A DNA stretch of 64,000 nucleotides from an uncultured Prevotellaceae bacterium (GCA_900317325.1 ONGE01000010.1:1-64000), one strand, 5' to 3'. Numbered from the stretch's first letter, positions 1 through 8,876 are shown. Numbers and translations are program-made. The notes: generated by a model not told the origin, from the letters alone.

Positions 1-2
1 CC

Positions 3-2609
3 AGCATCTATGGTGCCCGTGCCGCCAATGGTGTCGTTGTCATTGTGACCAAGAAGGCCAAGGGCAAGCGCACCAATGTGTCTTTTAACACATCGTTGAC
101 CTGGCATCCCTATTCCTTTAACAAGAGCCGCTTGACTGATGCCGCCGACATCATCGACCTGGAGCGCGAGTGGGCCGCAACTAACCCCAACCTGCAGGGC
201 GATGGCGCTGCCGACTATGCCCGCTCTATCATCGACGACAAGGTCTATACCTCACAAGGTATTCAGACCATTGCCAACTACTATGCAGGTAACATCTCGC
301 AAAGCGAAATGGAGAGCCGTTTGAATCAGCTCGCATCGATGGGCTACCGCTACTTTGATGATGTGGCCAAGTATGCCAAGCGTGACGCCTTCTACCAGCA
401 GTATCACCTGAGCGTGGGCCGTGCAAGTGACAACAATAACTTCCGTGCTGCTGTCACCTACCGCAACAACAAGATGAACGACAAGTTCACCAACGACAAT
501 TCGTGGGATATCGACCTGCGTGACCAGCTGGATATTACCGACTGGTTGACGCTGAACGTCGGAACTTATACCTATTACAAGAAGAGTAACCTGCAAACCT
601 ATGATCCCATGAACCCCGGTTACTCCTATATGCCTTATGACCGCCTGCGCAACGACGACGGCACCAATTTTACCTCCACCCAGGAATCCCGACTTGGAGC
701 GTCAGACCTTGCAATTCTCATGGGTTATGGTCTTCCCGATTACAACATCACCCCGCTTGATGAAATTGGCCGCAATATCCGCACCACTAATGAGTTCATC
801 AGCCGCAATTACGCCAAGCTGGATATCGATCTGCCAATGAACTTCAAGTACAATGTGATGTTCCAGTATGAGTATGCCTACGACAAGGCGCATCAGCTCT
901 ATGACAAGGACAGTTATTATGTCCGTAATTTGGTCGGTCAGTATGCCAGCGATGACTATGGTACAGGCGAGGCAACGCTGAATGTGCCCCTGGGTCACAT
1001 TTATTACCGCTCTAACCAGACGTCCAAGGCCTACACTTTCCGTCAGCAGTTGAATTACGAGTATACTTTTGCCGACAAGCACAATTTGGTTGCCTTGCTG
1101 GGTCATGAGGTGCGCAAGACGGTCATCGACTATGACAACAACACGCTCTACAATTATGACCCCGACATGCTCACCTTCTCGCTGGTTGACCAGAATGTGC
1201 TGTATAATACCTATGGCCTGATGGGTGGCTACGGCTTGAACCCCAGAGACTTCGCATCGCTGCGTAATATCGACAACCGCTTCGTGTCCTTCTTTGCCAA
1301 TGCAGCCTATACCTATGACAACAAGTACATGCTCTCGGCAAGCATCCGTTGGGACCGCTCCAACTTGTGGGGAACGGGCTCCAAGTACCAGAACAAGCCC
1401 ATTTGGAGCATTGGCGCCGGATGGAACATCGACCGTGAACCGTGGTTCCATGTCAGCTGGGTGGACCGTCTTAAGCTTCGTGCATCTTATGGTATTGCCG
1501 GTAATATCGCCAAGGATGCAGCCCCCTATATGACAGCAAGCTATTACAATAACGCCAACGTGGGCGGTGTTTATGGCTCGGTGAACACCCGTCCCAATCC
1601 CACCCTGCGTTGGGAGAAAACCACCACGACCAACATCGGTCTGGACTTCGCAGTGCTGAACAATCGCCTGAACGGTAGCATTGAGTTCTACAACAAGATG
1701 GGTACTGACCTGCTGGCCAATACGATGGGCGTGCCTACCGAGGGTTTCGGTTACACGACCTATAGCATTAACAATGGCAAGATGCGTAACCGTGGTGTGG
1801 AACTCACCTTGAACGGTCAGATTGTCCGTACTGCCGACTTCCGTTTTGATGCTACGGCAACCTACAGCTATAACAATAATAAGGTGGTTTATGTCAATGT
1901 GGAGGCTCCGGTTTATTTCCTCCAGCTTGACTATCCCGATGCTTATCCCATCGTGGGCAATCCTTACAATGCCATCTATGCCTATAAGTGGGCTGGCTTG
2001 AGCGCCGACGGTCTGCCTCAGGTGCTGGATGCTTCGGGTAATGCAACGGCTTCTAATCCTTCGGACTTGGCCGCTATCATCTATGCAGGCAGCACCGAGC
2101 CAATGCACATGGCATCGCTCCACCTCAATCTGGGCTACAAGCAGTTTGACTTGTCTTGTATGTGGCTGTTCCAGGGTGGACACAAGATGCGCAATACCGA
2201 CCTGCCCATGCTTAACTCGGCTTATAACTACACGCTGTGGAGTTATGTGACCTCTTTGGGTGCAGTCAACAAGGATATAACCAACCGATGGCGTCATCCT
2301 GGTGATGAGGTCAAGACCGACATACCCGCAGCCATCTTTGGCGAGAACCCCTTGTTCAGCGATGCGTCGCGCACGATTTACGGCTATGCCGACAATAATG
2401 TCATCAGCGCGACCAATCTGCGCCTTGCTAATATCTCGCTGGCCTACAACCTCCCCAACGCTTGGCTGCGTAACATCAGCCTAAGCCGTGCGCGCCTCCA
2501 GTTCAATGTGGAGAATGCCGTGACGTTTGCCAAGAGCACCTCGGCCAAGTACCTGTTGGGTGGCTACAATGCACCCAACTATGTCTTCGGCCTCTATCTG
2601 GATTTCTAA
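3..2609 (+). CDS. SusC/RagA-family TonB-dependent outer-membrane receptor, 5' truncated by the window edge
   Basis: The reading frame is already open at base 3 with the plug-domain motif SIYGARAANGVVVIVTKK, which in SusC proteins lies about 200 residues from the N terminus. The signal peptide, the carboxypeptidase-D-like domain and the first part of the plug are therefore outside the window. The remaining ~868 residues are a beta-barrel rich in aromatic and Asn/Asp turns and end in the outer-membrane terminal Phe (GLYLDF). SusC proteins form the TonB-driven pore, capped by a SusD lipoprotein, that imports oligosaccharides or peptides. The SusD partner starts 42 bases downstream. The substrate cannot be read from the sequence; the accompanying thioredoxin lipoprotein rather than a glycosidase argues against a classical sugar locus. 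Family assignment is firm. Confidence 0.95.
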   Translation, partial: SIYGARAANGVVVIVTKKAKGKRTNVSFNTSLTWHPYSFNKSRLTDAADIIDLEREWAATNPNLQGDGAADYARSIIDDKVYTSQGIQTIANYYAGNISQSEMESRLNQLASMGYRYFDDVAKYAKRDAFYQQYHLSVGRASDNNNFRAAVTYRNNKMNDKFTNDNSWDIDLRDQLDITDWLTLNVGTYTYYKKSNLQTYDPMNPGYSYMPYDRLRNDDGTNFTSTQESRLGASDLAILMGYGLPDYNITPLDEIGRNIRTTNEFISRNYAKLDIDLPMNFKYNVMFQYEYAYDKAHQLYDKDSYYVRNLVGQYASDDYGTGEATLNVPLGHIYYRSNQTSKAYTFRQQLNYEYTFADKHNLVALLGHEVRKTVIDYDNNTLYNYDPDMLTFSLVDQNVLYNTYGLMGGYGLNPRDFASLRNIDNRFVSFFANAAYTYDNKYMLSASIRWDRSNLWGTGSKYQNKPIWSIGAGWNIDREPWFHVSWVDRLKLRASYGIAGNIAKDAAPYMTASYYNNANVGGVYGSVNTRPNPTLRWEKTTTTNIGLDFAVLNNRLNGSIEFYNKMGTDLLANTMGVPTEGFGYTTYSINNGKMRNRGVELTLNGQIVRTADFRFDATATYSYNNNKVVYVNVEAPVYFLQLDYPDAYPIVGNPYNAIYAYKWAGLSADGLPQVLDASGNATASNPSDLAAIIYAGSTEPMHMASLHLNLGYKQFDLSCMWLFQGGHKMRNTDLPMLNSAYNYTLWSYVTSLGAVNKDITNRWRHPGDEVKTDIPAAIFGENPLFSDASRTIYGYADNNVISATNLRLANISLAYNLPNAWLRNISLSRARLQFNVENAVTFAKSTSAKYLLGGYNAPNYVFGLYLDF

Positions 2610-2651
2610 AAAACCGGAAAATAACAACTAACAACTATAATATTGAGAGAT

Positions 2652-4064
2652 ATGAAAACTAAGATAAATAGACTGCTTTTAGGATCCTGCCTGGTGCTGC
2701 TTGCATGCTTGTGCAGTTGTGATGATTATCTGAGCAATGTGCCTAAGGGACAGAAGATTCCCACCACGCTCAACGACTTCTCGGTCATGCTTGCCGATGA
2801 GTACACTAACTGCCGTGAAGATGTGACACAGGCGATCCTCCTGCTCAACGATCGCTATGTTTCGGATGGCAACCTGTCCTATTATGAGTTGTGGAATGCC
2901 AACTACTTCTGGAATGAGGATGCTGACCGCGTTGCCATGAACAAGAGTGATGAGACAACCTATTACAATGGATATGCCGGTATCTCTACCGCCAACCTGC
3001 TTATCGAGAATGCGCCCACAGCGACCGAAGCCACCGATGCCGAGCGGGGGCAAGTTGTAGCACAGGCCAAGATCTTGAGGGCCATGAAGTATTTCACCCT
3101 CGTGAACTATTATTCCAAGACCTATGACGCAGCGACAGCGGCTACCGATGGCGGTGTGCCCCTGATTACCAGTGCCGAGGTGGGTGCTTCCTACACGCAG
3201 CCTTCGGTCCAGGGAATCTATGATTTCATTCTTCAGGATATTAACGAGGCTTTGCCTGCACTGCCCGAAAAGGCATTGAACGTGCTCTATGCCGATAAGG
3301 CGACCGCCTATGCGCTGGCCGCACGCGTCCACCTGCAGATGGGCCACTACCAGGAAGCCCTGACCAATGCCGATGAGGCGCTGAAACGCAATAATCAACT
3401 GTTTGACTGGGTACAGTTCTACAATGACAATGCTGACATACTGAGTGCCCCTGACGTCTATCAGACGATCACTTCGCCCATGGGCTTTGACTATGTGGAG
3501 AACTACATCTTTTGTCATGGTAATAGTTCCTACTCGGGCAATGACCTGCAGATGCGTGAAGACCGCGGCAGCCGCTTTGAACAGGGCGATGCCCACTTCA
3601 TGAGCCGCTGGAAAATCCGCACCATGGCAGGTGCCACCTATTACAACCCCAACACGGGCGGTTACTATAACCGTGGCGGCTTGACGACAACCGAGGTCTA
3701 TCTCATCCAAGCCGAGTGCCTGGCCCGCACGGGCAATGTCGCCGGCGCGATGGAGGTGCTCAACAAGGTGCGCCAGAAACGCATCCTTCCCGAGTTCTAC
3801 CAAGACTTGACCGCTGCCAGTGCCGATGCCGCTATCGACTTGATCGTCAAGGTCAAGGATGATGCCTTGGTACAGACGATCATCCCTTTCTGTGACGCTC
3901 GTCGCTTAAACCTTGAGCCGGCTCATGCCCGCACCTTGACCAAGGTCGAGGGTGGCAAGAACTACTCGCTCTCGCCCAACAGTCACATGTGGGTAATGCC
4001 CTTCCCCATGGGTGCTGTAACTAATTCAGGCAATGGTACCGTAACCCAGAATGTTGAACGTTAA
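2652..4064 (+). CDS. SusD/RagB-family nutrient-binding outer-membrane lipoprotein
   Basis: This is the surface lid of the SusC transporter encoded just upstream. An upstream in-frame TTG lies at 2643, but the ATG at 2652 begins a clean lipoprotein signal (MKTKINRLLLGSCLVLLACL) followed by a lipobox Cys and DDYLSN, so 2652 is preferred. The protein is ~470 residues, normal for a short SusD. It shows the TPR-like helical pattern of the family (AKILRAMKYFTLVNYYSK, ATAYALAARVHLQMG) and the typical C-terminal stretch (EVYLIQAECLARTGN, then LNKVRQKRI). The gene lies 42 bases after SusC and 14 bases before the thioredoxin lipoprotein gene, so the three form one transcription unit. SusD proteins bind the ligand and close over the barrel during import. 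Confidence 0.95.
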   Translation: MKTKINRLLLGSCLVLLACLCSCDDYLSNVPKGQKIPTTLNDFSVMLADEYTNCREDVTQAILLLNDRYVSDGNLSYYELWNANYFWNEDADRVAMNKSDETTYYNGYAGISTANLLIENAPTATEATDAERGQVVAQAKILRAMKYFTLVNYYSKTYDAATAATDGGVPLITSAEVGASYTQPSVQGIYDFILQDINEALPALPEKALNVLYADKATAYALAARVHLQMGHYQEALTNADEALKRNNQLFDWVQFYNDNADILSAPDVYQTITSPMGFDYVENYIFCHGNSSYSGNDLQMREDRGSRFEQGDAHFMSRWKIRTMAGATYYNPNTGGYYNRGGLTTTEVYLIQAECLARTGNVAGAMEVLNKVRQKRILPEFYQDLTAASADAAIDLIVKVKDDALVQTIIPFCDARRLNLEPAHARTLTKVEGGKNYSLSPNSHMWVMPFPMGAVTNSGNGTVTQNVER

Positions 4065-4078
4065 ATGATTATAGAGTA

Positions 4079-5263
4079 ATGAAGAACTTATTATTCGCAT
4101 GCCTGTTGTGCATGCTCGTGTGCAGTTGTAATTCCCGTCAGTATAAGGTCGAGGGTAATGTTGCCGGACTTGACGATGGCACCATTGTGCAACTCGTGCC
4201 TATGAGTCACGACAATGAATCGCCTATTGCCGAGGCTACAGTCAATGGCGGTAAATTTACCTTCAAGGGTGAGATTGGCGACAGCCTGCCGATGCCCATT
4301 TGTGTCAACCTCATGGTCAAAGACTCGTATGGTGTCGAGACCTTTATGCTCGAGAAGGGAGATATCACTATTGAGGGCAAGGCCACCAAGGGTGAGCCCG
4401 ACCAGAACGGAGTAATCAATTACACTTGGGACGTCACTGTCAAGGGATCACCGCTGACCGACAAGTTCAATGTTTACAAGCAGCGTCGCGCCGATCTCGA
4501 CAAGCTCTTCAATGACTATCACGAGCAGCACGCCCAGATTATCCAACAGGTTAACGAAGCCCGAATGGCTAAAGACAGTGCCCGAGAGAAACAGATTATG
4601 GAGACCGAGGAATACAAGGCCTTCGATAAAGCTGAGAAGGATTTCTTTGCCAAGGTAGAGGAGACCTACAAGGGCATCGTCGATGAGAACAAGGATACTT
4701 ATTGGGGCCCGATGATGGCCATCTATCTGTGGACCTATTTTTCAGCCAATGATAAGCCTCTCTATGAATCTCTATCGCCCGAGGCACAGCAGAGCTGGTA
4801 CGGCAAGAAGATGATTGACGAGATCATGCCAGCCGGTGATACTGGCCAGAAAGCCAAGCAATTGACCGTAAAAGGCGATGACGGCAAGGAACTGACACTT
4901 GAAGACCTGGCACAGGGCAAAAAGTTGTTGCTTATCGACTTCTGGGCATCGTGGTGTGGACCCTGCCGCAAGGAAATTCCCAATGTCAAAAAACTCTACG
5001 ATCTCTACAAGGATAAGGGATTTGAGGTCGTGAGCATCAGCATCGACAAGAACGAGGCTGCATGGCGCAAAGCCCTCCAGCAGGAACAGTTGCAATGGCC
5101 CAATTTCCTAGACACTATGGGCGCTGCCGATGCTTACAAGGTGCGTTCTATTCCGGCCATGTTCCTTATTGATGCCGAAACCCTCACCGTTATCGAGTCG
5201 GGAGAATATGCCCGTGGGGAGTTCCTTGCTCAAAAACTCGCCGAACTCTTCGGAAATGAATAA
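4079..5263 (+). CDS. TlpA/ResA-like thioredoxin-fold lipoprotein with N-terminal DUF4369-like domain
   Basis: A 394-residue predicted lipoprotein (MKNLLFACLLCMLVCSCNSR, lipobox Cys at about residue 17). The first ~120 residues after the signal form a beta-rich domain of the DUF4369 type (YKVEGNVAGLDDGTIVQLV). A charged helical linker follows around residues 130-200. The C-terminal thioredoxin fold carries the active-site motif WCGPC, with Cys293 and Cys296. Proteins of this build are periplasmic thiol-disulfide oxidoreductases in Bacteroidales and often sit beside SusC/SusD pairs. The gene is 14 bases after SusD. A thioredoxin reductase gene follows 274 bases later, which is suggestive, but the reductase is cytoplasmic and would not reach this protein directly. 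The redox partner is unknown. Confidence 0.9.
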   Translation: MKNLLFACLLCMLVCSCNSRQYKVEGNVAGLDDGTIVQLVPMSHDNESPIAEATVNGGKFTFKGEIGDSLPMPICVNLMVKDSYGVETFMLEKGDITIEGKATKGEPDQNGVINYTWDVTVKGSPLTDKFNVYKQRRADLDKLFNDYHEQHAQIIQQVNEARMAKDSAREKQIMETEEYKAFDKAEKDFFAKVEETYKGIVDENKDTYWGPMMAIYLWTYFSANDKPLYESLSPEAQQSWYGKKMIDEIMPAGDTGQKAKQLTVKGDDGKELTLEDLAQGKKLLLIDFWASWCGPCRKEIPNVKKLYDLYKDKGFEVVSISIDKNEAAWRKALQQEQLQWPNFLDTMGAADAYKVRSIPAMFLIDAETLTVIESGEYARGEFLAQKLAELFGNE

Positions 5264-5372
5264 TAAGTTTTTTCATAAATTCAAGTGATGTTCATATTGG
5301 AGATTCGAGTGGAGGGTAATAAACCACCCGAATTTCATCAAAAACGTCATTTATAGATTATCAACAGCAAAA

Positions 5373-5481
5373 ATGAAAAAACTATTATCGGTATTCATTA
5401 ACCCCCGAGGGTAAAATAACACGCATTATATTAGGCGAGGATCCCACTTTCTACGACTTCCTGGATGAAGTGCTAAAGTAG
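5373..5481 (+). pseudogene. possible remnant of a small gene between the thioredoxin lipoprotein and trxB
   Basis: An ATG at 5373 opens a short signal-like start (MKKLLSVFIN) that stops after 13 codons at 5412. In another frame the next bases (5413-5481) read ITRIILGEDPTFYDFLDEVLK and then a stop, which looks like a natural protein C terminus. The two pieces together resemble a gene that has lost its middle and its frame. No family is recognised, and chance reading frames in this AT-rich gap remain possible. Confidence 0.25.
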
Positions 5482-5492
5482 TTTTATTAAAC

Positions 5493-5507
5493 CGTGGCTC
5501 AGCCACG
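5493..5507 (+). promoter_or_regulatory. small perfect hairpin in the trxB leader
   Basis: CGTGGC / GCCACG with a 3-nt loop lies 30 bases before the trxB start codon and 10 bases after the last remnant codon. It has no following T-run, so it is not a clear terminator. It may be a leader structure or chance. Confidence 0.3.
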
Positions 5508-5537
5508 ATCCACACAACAACTTACAACTTACAACAA

Positions 5538-6467
5538 ATGAACCATACCCAATCATTGATTATCGGATCCGGCCCTGCCGGATACACTGCTGCGATTTAC
5601 CTGGTGCGCTCGGCTATCGACTGCTTGCTCATCGAGGGCTTGCAGGTGGGTGGCCAGTTGACTCAGACGACGACCATCGAGAACTTCCCGGGTTTTCCCG
5701 AGGGCATCGACGGTTTCCAGTTGATGGACAACATGCGCCAGCAGGCCGTGAACTTAGGAGCGAAAATGAAGTCAGGCCTCGTGACGGCTATCGATATGAG
5801 CCAGCGCCCCTTTCTCGTTACTCTGGATGGCGGTGAGCAACTCACAGCCGACACCATCATCGTGGCCACGGGTGCCACCGCCAAGTACCTGGGCCTGCCC
5901 GACGAGACGAAGTATGCCGGGCAGGGCGTATCGGCCTGTGCAACCTGTGACGGCTTTTTCTACCGCAAGAAGGTCGTTGCCGTCGTGGGTGGAGGTGACA
6001 CTGCCTGTGAGGAAGCCGACTACCTGAGCCACCTGGCCAACAAGGTCTATCTGATCGTGCGCAAGGACTACCTGCGTGCCAGCGAGGCTATGCAGCTGCG
6101 CGTCCAGGAGAACGACAAGATCGAGATCCTGTTCAACACCAACACCGTGGGCCTCTATGGCGAGAACGGCGTGGAAGGCGCCCACCTCGTGCGCTTCAAG
6201 GGCACCGACAAGGAGGAACTGTTTGACATCGCCATCGACGGTTTCTTCCTGGCCATCGGCCACCGTCCCAACACCGAGTTCCTGGGCGGGCAGATCGACC
6301 TTGACGAACAGGGCTACATCAAGCTCAAGGGGCATAATACAGCGACCAACGTCGAGGGCGTGTTTGCCGCCGGCGACGTGGCCGACCCGCACTACCGCCA
6401 GGCTATTGCCGCTGCCGCAGCCGGCTGCCGTGCCGCCACCGACGTCAAGCAGTACCTTTCAAGGTAA
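5538..6467 (+). CDS. trxB: thioredoxin-disulfide reductase
   Basis: A cytoplasmic flavoprotein that passes electrons from NADPH through FAD to thioredoxin. At 309 residues it has the normal length of the low-molecular-weight bacterial enzyme. Visible landmarks are the N-terminal FAD-binding GSGPAGYTAAIY (residues ~9-20), the redox-active CATC with Cys134 and Cys137, the NADPH-binding Rossmann motif VVGGGDTACEEA just after it, and the C-terminal FAD motif GVFAAGDVAD. It starts at an ATG after a long CA-rich leader (5509-5537) and ends at a strong hairpin terminator at 6491, so it is probably transcribed alone or with the upstream unit. This is a housekeeping gene marking the conserved side of the accessory region to the right. 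Confidence 0.97.
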   Translation: MNHTQSLIIGSGPAGYTAAIYLVRSAIDCLLIEGLQVGGQLTQTTTIENFPGFPEGIDGFQLMDNMRQQAVNLGAKMKSGLVTAIDMSQRPFLVTLDGGEQLTADTIIVATGATAKYLGLPDETKYAGQGVSACATCDGFFYRKKVVAVVGGGDTACEEADYLSHLANKVYLIVRKDYLRASEAMQLRVQENDKIEILFNTNTVGLYGENGVEGAHLVRFKGTDKEELFDIAIDGFFLAIGHRPNTEFLGGQIDLDEQGYIKLKGHNTATNVEGVFAAGDVADPHYRQAIAAAAAGCRAATDVKQYLSR

Positions 6468-6490
6468 ATAGGGCATTGAGAGAACTGTGA

Positions 6491-6526
6491 AAGAAGCGAC
6501 CTCGCCAGGGGCCGCTTCTTTATTTG
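6491..6526 (+). terminator. intrinsic terminator after trxB
   Basis: AAGAAGCG at 6491-6498 pairs with CGCTTCTT at 6513-6520, with extra C/G pairing inside the loop, followed by a short T-rich stretch. It starts 24 bases after the trxB stop. Confidence 0.75.
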
Positions 6527-6533
6527 CTGGTGG

Positions 6534-6690
6534 TTATCGGCATTCTCTGAGGATTTGCTCGATTTCGTCGGGAGTCAGGCGCTTGCAGCAGCCAGGAGTG
6601 ATGACGGTAGAGTCTGCGATAGCCTTGATGGTGTCATCGGCAAGCATGATGCCCATGTCGGCGAGGCTGGCAGGCAATCCCCAGCCGTCA
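6534..6690 (-). pseudogene. C-terminal remnant of an iron-containing alcohol dehydrogenase
   Basis: On the minus strand a frame without internal stops runs from about 6690 to a TAA at 6534-6536 and reads GLPASLADMGIMLADDTIK, then AIADSTVITP..., and ends LTPDEIEQILRECR. The pattern 'GLP-x-SLADMGI ... IEQIL' is the usual end of group III (iron-dependent) alcohol dehydrogenases of the YqhD/butanol dehydrogenase type. Nothing of the NAD- or metal-binding part of the gene is present. The fragment joins directly, in another frame, to an AraC-like fragment on its 5' side. Confidence 0.55.
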
Positions 6691-6799
6691 TGCGATATGT
6701 GCCGTTATTAAACTCAAATGTGCATGCCCCCTGATGGCAATAGGCGTGGCACAGATAGCCGACATAGGCGCTAACTCCCGTCAGCCGATCCTGCTGCAA
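6680..6799 (-). pseudogene. N-terminal (cupin) remnant of an AraC-family regulator
   Basis: The minus-strand frame at 6799 to about 6680 reads VSAYVGYLCHAYCHQGACTF and continues EFNNGTYRMTAGDC. This is the beta-barrel sensing domain found at the start of Bacteroidales AraC-type regulators (hydrophobic strand, 'F-x-FN-x-x-x-Y-x-M-x-AGDC'). The helix-turn-helix half is absent. Immediately after AGDC the sequence shifts to the frame of an alcohol-dehydrogenase C terminus, so the two genes seem to have been fused by one deletion. Confidence 0.45.
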
Positions 6800-7142
6800 A
6801 TTTACTCATTTACAACTAAAAAACAAAATTCCCACCCGTGGAACCGAAAAAAAAAGAAGTAGCGACGTCAATGCTTCTCCAGCACTGATATCACTGCTTC
6901 AATCGGACTCGCCAATGAAAGTAACGGTGTAACGTCTTGAGGTTACGGTGTCACTCCAATGGGTCATCGTCCGTGATGGTGGTTGTCCATGCTAACTCCT
7001 CGCCAGCAGGTCCTTCTCCATCGGTTTAGTTATATGTTGTCTTTGCCCCTCTGCCGCCAGCGTGCTAGATGTGCCAGCGGTCCTCTCGGGGGCATGTATT
7101 TCTCTTACATATAAGGGTTTGAGGCAATCTGAAGCGGCAGTT
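6800..7142. other. gap of 343 bases, no gene recognised
   Basis: Between the relic genes and the 3' end of the integrase. It contains an A-tract at 6846-6855 and a GGTGTAACGT...AGGTTACGGTGT semi-repeat near 6930-6953, but no supported coding frame, tRNA or clear hairpin terminator. If the integrase belongs to an integrated element, its left attachment site should lie here; no second copy of any part was found in the window. Confidence 0.5.
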
Positions 7143-8507
7143 TTAGGCCAATGTTTTGATAAGCTCATAGGCTTGCTTGAGCTGGTCCGCGTCGAATTTT
7201 TCAAGCATCTCGATGATGTTATATTTCGCATCTACACCATTCCACTTGTCGAGTTCTATACGCCGCGTGTCGCTGGCGATTTCAATGTAGGGCTTCATGC
7301 TCTCGTAGTCCTTGTGGCCGGTGCAAGACATAACAACGGGGGCTGGGATACCAAAGGCCAGAGAGCAACAAACGAACGTTCTGCGAGCATCATGGCAGCT
7401 GATAATATCATAGAACTTATTGACATCATCATGCCGTTGAGTACCGATGAAATATGTGTTGACGACCTCTCTGTCCAGGCCGGCATCCTTGGCTGCGAGT
7501 TTGATATAGTCATTCAGTTTTTGCGCCGAAGGAACAGGGAACAAACTGCCATCCTCGGACTCGTAGTCAGCATATTTGTCGATAATCTCTTGCGCGTAGT
7601 CAATAATGGGTATCGTGATGTGGTCAGATGTCTTCTTGGTGTACAGATCAATACCCTTACAGGTGACGTGGGCTTTCTTGAGCTGAGCCAAATCCGAGTA
7701 GCGCAACGAAGTGAAACACATGAAACAGAACATATCACGGGCACGTTCGAGGTACTTATGGTTGGGCGCGAACTGATGTTTGTAGAACTGCTTGAGCTCC
7801 TTAAACGTCAGGTAAGTGACATTCTTCTTCGTGACGGTCAAGTGCAGCTTGTAGTCTATGGCACCGTCCTGGACGGGATATCCGTTGGCCTTCATCCATC
7901 TTAAGAATGACCTCAAGACCTTGAATTGCTTAGTAATGGTGCGGTTGCGATAGTTGTTCTTGACATACCACTCCTTCAATTCAATCATTTTTGCCTTGTC
8001 GAGTGTTTCGAGAGAGATATTGGGGTCACAGCCCATCAACTGCTTCCAGATTTGCTCATACTTGTAGTGAACGACACTTGTCCAGTCTCGCTCTTTTGCG
8101 CCCTCAGTGAGGAACTCGTCAAAGATTTCCTTCAATGATTTATCAATGACAATTTCCTGGCTGTATTGCACCGGAGACATTGATGCGATTTTCTCACTCA
8201 CAAGATCCCGCAGGTCATCTGAAGTCGGCATGACACCGGCAAGTGCACATTCAGAAAAGGCCTCCTCAATGGCACCCAAGATTGCATCTATTCTTTCGTT
8301 GATAAGACGAGAAGGGTTCCTCTCACGTCCGATGATGTGAGTCGATCCGCGCACCGGTCTCTGTGTCTCAGGGTTCCATTTCAACGGGTCAGCATGAAGC
8401 CCGGTCGGGAAAGCCACCTCGCAGGTCTTCTTGTTCCATCGCACTCTCACAATCACCTGATTGCGATGATTCACAAACGTTCTACAGTTATAGTTGATTT
8501 TCTTCAT
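7143..8507 (-). CDS. tyrosine recombinase / phage-type integrase of the Bacteroidales mobile-element class
   Basis: A site-specific DNA recombinase of 454 residues. The N-terminal arm-binding region (~1-115) has the RVRWNKKTCEVAFPTG pattern typical of Bacteroidetes transposon integrases. The core-binding SAM-like helices lie at ~120-225, and the catalytic domain follows. The catalytic residues are visible: Arg269 (SLRYSDLAQL), His372 and Arg375 (HDARR), His398 (TGHKDY) and the nucleophile Tyr407 (PYIEIA). The gene therefore appears intact. It starts at ATG 8507, ~30 bases from a -7 box at 8537-8544, with three 20-bp iterons overlapping and extending upstream of its -33 region. No excisionase, relaxase or conjugation gene is seen nearby, so it may serve a small integrative element or be the survivor of a degraded one. 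Confidence 0.93.
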   Translation of the reverse strand: MKKINYNCRTFVNHRNQVIVRVRWNKKTCEVAFPTGLHADPLKWNPETQRPVRGSTHIIGRERNPSRLINERIDAILGAIEEAFSECALAGVMPTSDDLRDLVSEKIASMSPVQYSQEIVIDKSLKEIFDEFLTEGAKERDWTSVVHYKYEQIWKQLMGCDPNISLETLDKAKMIELKEWYVKNNYRNRTITKQFKVLRSFLRWMKANGYPVQDGAIDYKLHLTVTKKNVTYLTFKELKQFYKHQFAPNHKYLERARDMFCFMCFTSLRYSDLAQLKKAHVTCKGIDLYTKKTSDHITIPIIDYAQEIIDKYADYESEDGSLFPVPSAQKLNDYIKLAAKDAGLDREVVNTYFIGTQRHDDVNKFYDIISCHDARRTFVCCSLAFGIPAPVVMSCTGHKDYESMKPYIEIASDTRRIELDKWNGVDAKYNIIEMLEKFDADQLKQAYELIKTLA

Positions 8508-8536
8508 ATTCTAGCACAAAATCGTTTATACATGGG

Positions 8537-8568
8537 CAAAATTACAATTATCATACCACCACCGCAAC
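8537..8568 (-). promoter_or_regulatory. promoter of the integrase gene
   Basis: On the minus strand, GTTG (8565-8568) and TAATTTTG (8537-8544) are separated by 20 bases. This matches the Bacteroidales -33/-7 arrangement (TTTG...TAnnTTTG). The -33 element overlaps the edge of the first iteron at 8567. Confidence 0.6.
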
Positions 8569-8626
8569 GACATCCATAGTTATGGGACGACATGATGTGT
8601 TATGATACGACAAGATATCATTTGGA
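8567..8626. repeat. three direct repeats with an exact 20-bp period upstream of the integrase
   Basis: ACGACA occurs at 8567, 8587 and 8607, each followed at the same offset by an AT pair and a TTATG/TTTG block. The best pair (8580-8596 and 8600-8616) matches at 14 of 17 positions. The spacing is close to two helical turns, placing the repeats on one face of the DNA. Likely roles are integrase arm-type sites or a regulator array over the promoter; which one is inference. Confidence 0.65.
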
Positions 8627-8841
8627 GGTGTTGCTCGCGGGGTGTTGGAGCCGCTGGCTCCACTTGATTATCAGCAGTTTTGCGGGGATACACCGTACCC
8701 CCCTTTTATAATATGACAGGGCACTTCAACAGTCATTACGAGACGGCGGCCATTCTCAAATGACTAAACTACAAGTTTTTAACGTGTCTCAACGACTCTT
8801 GAAATACTATTCGCTAATCCCTCCAGCTCCACAAATCTAAA

Positions 8842-8876
8842 AATAAGTCGCTGAAAATCAGCGACTTATTTTTTGC
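8842..8876 (-). terminator. bidirectional hairpin terminator at the end of the minus-strand accessory operon
   Basis: A perfect 12-bp stem (8842-8853 with 8859-8870) around a 5-nt loop, flanked by A-rich sequence on the left and T6 on the right, so it can end transcription on either strand. It lies 30 bases beyond the stop of the sigma-like gene. Confidence 0.85.

Noticed and set aside
702-2297. Long minus-strand open frame (531 codons) opposite the first SusC gene
   Set aside because: It mirrors the codon structure of the SusC gene; the translation is repetitive in His/Ile/Val, has no family features and no promoter.
7062-7904. Plus-strand frame of 280 codons over the integrase gene
   Set aside because: Antisense shadow of the integrase, whose catalytic residues are all in the minus-strand frame.
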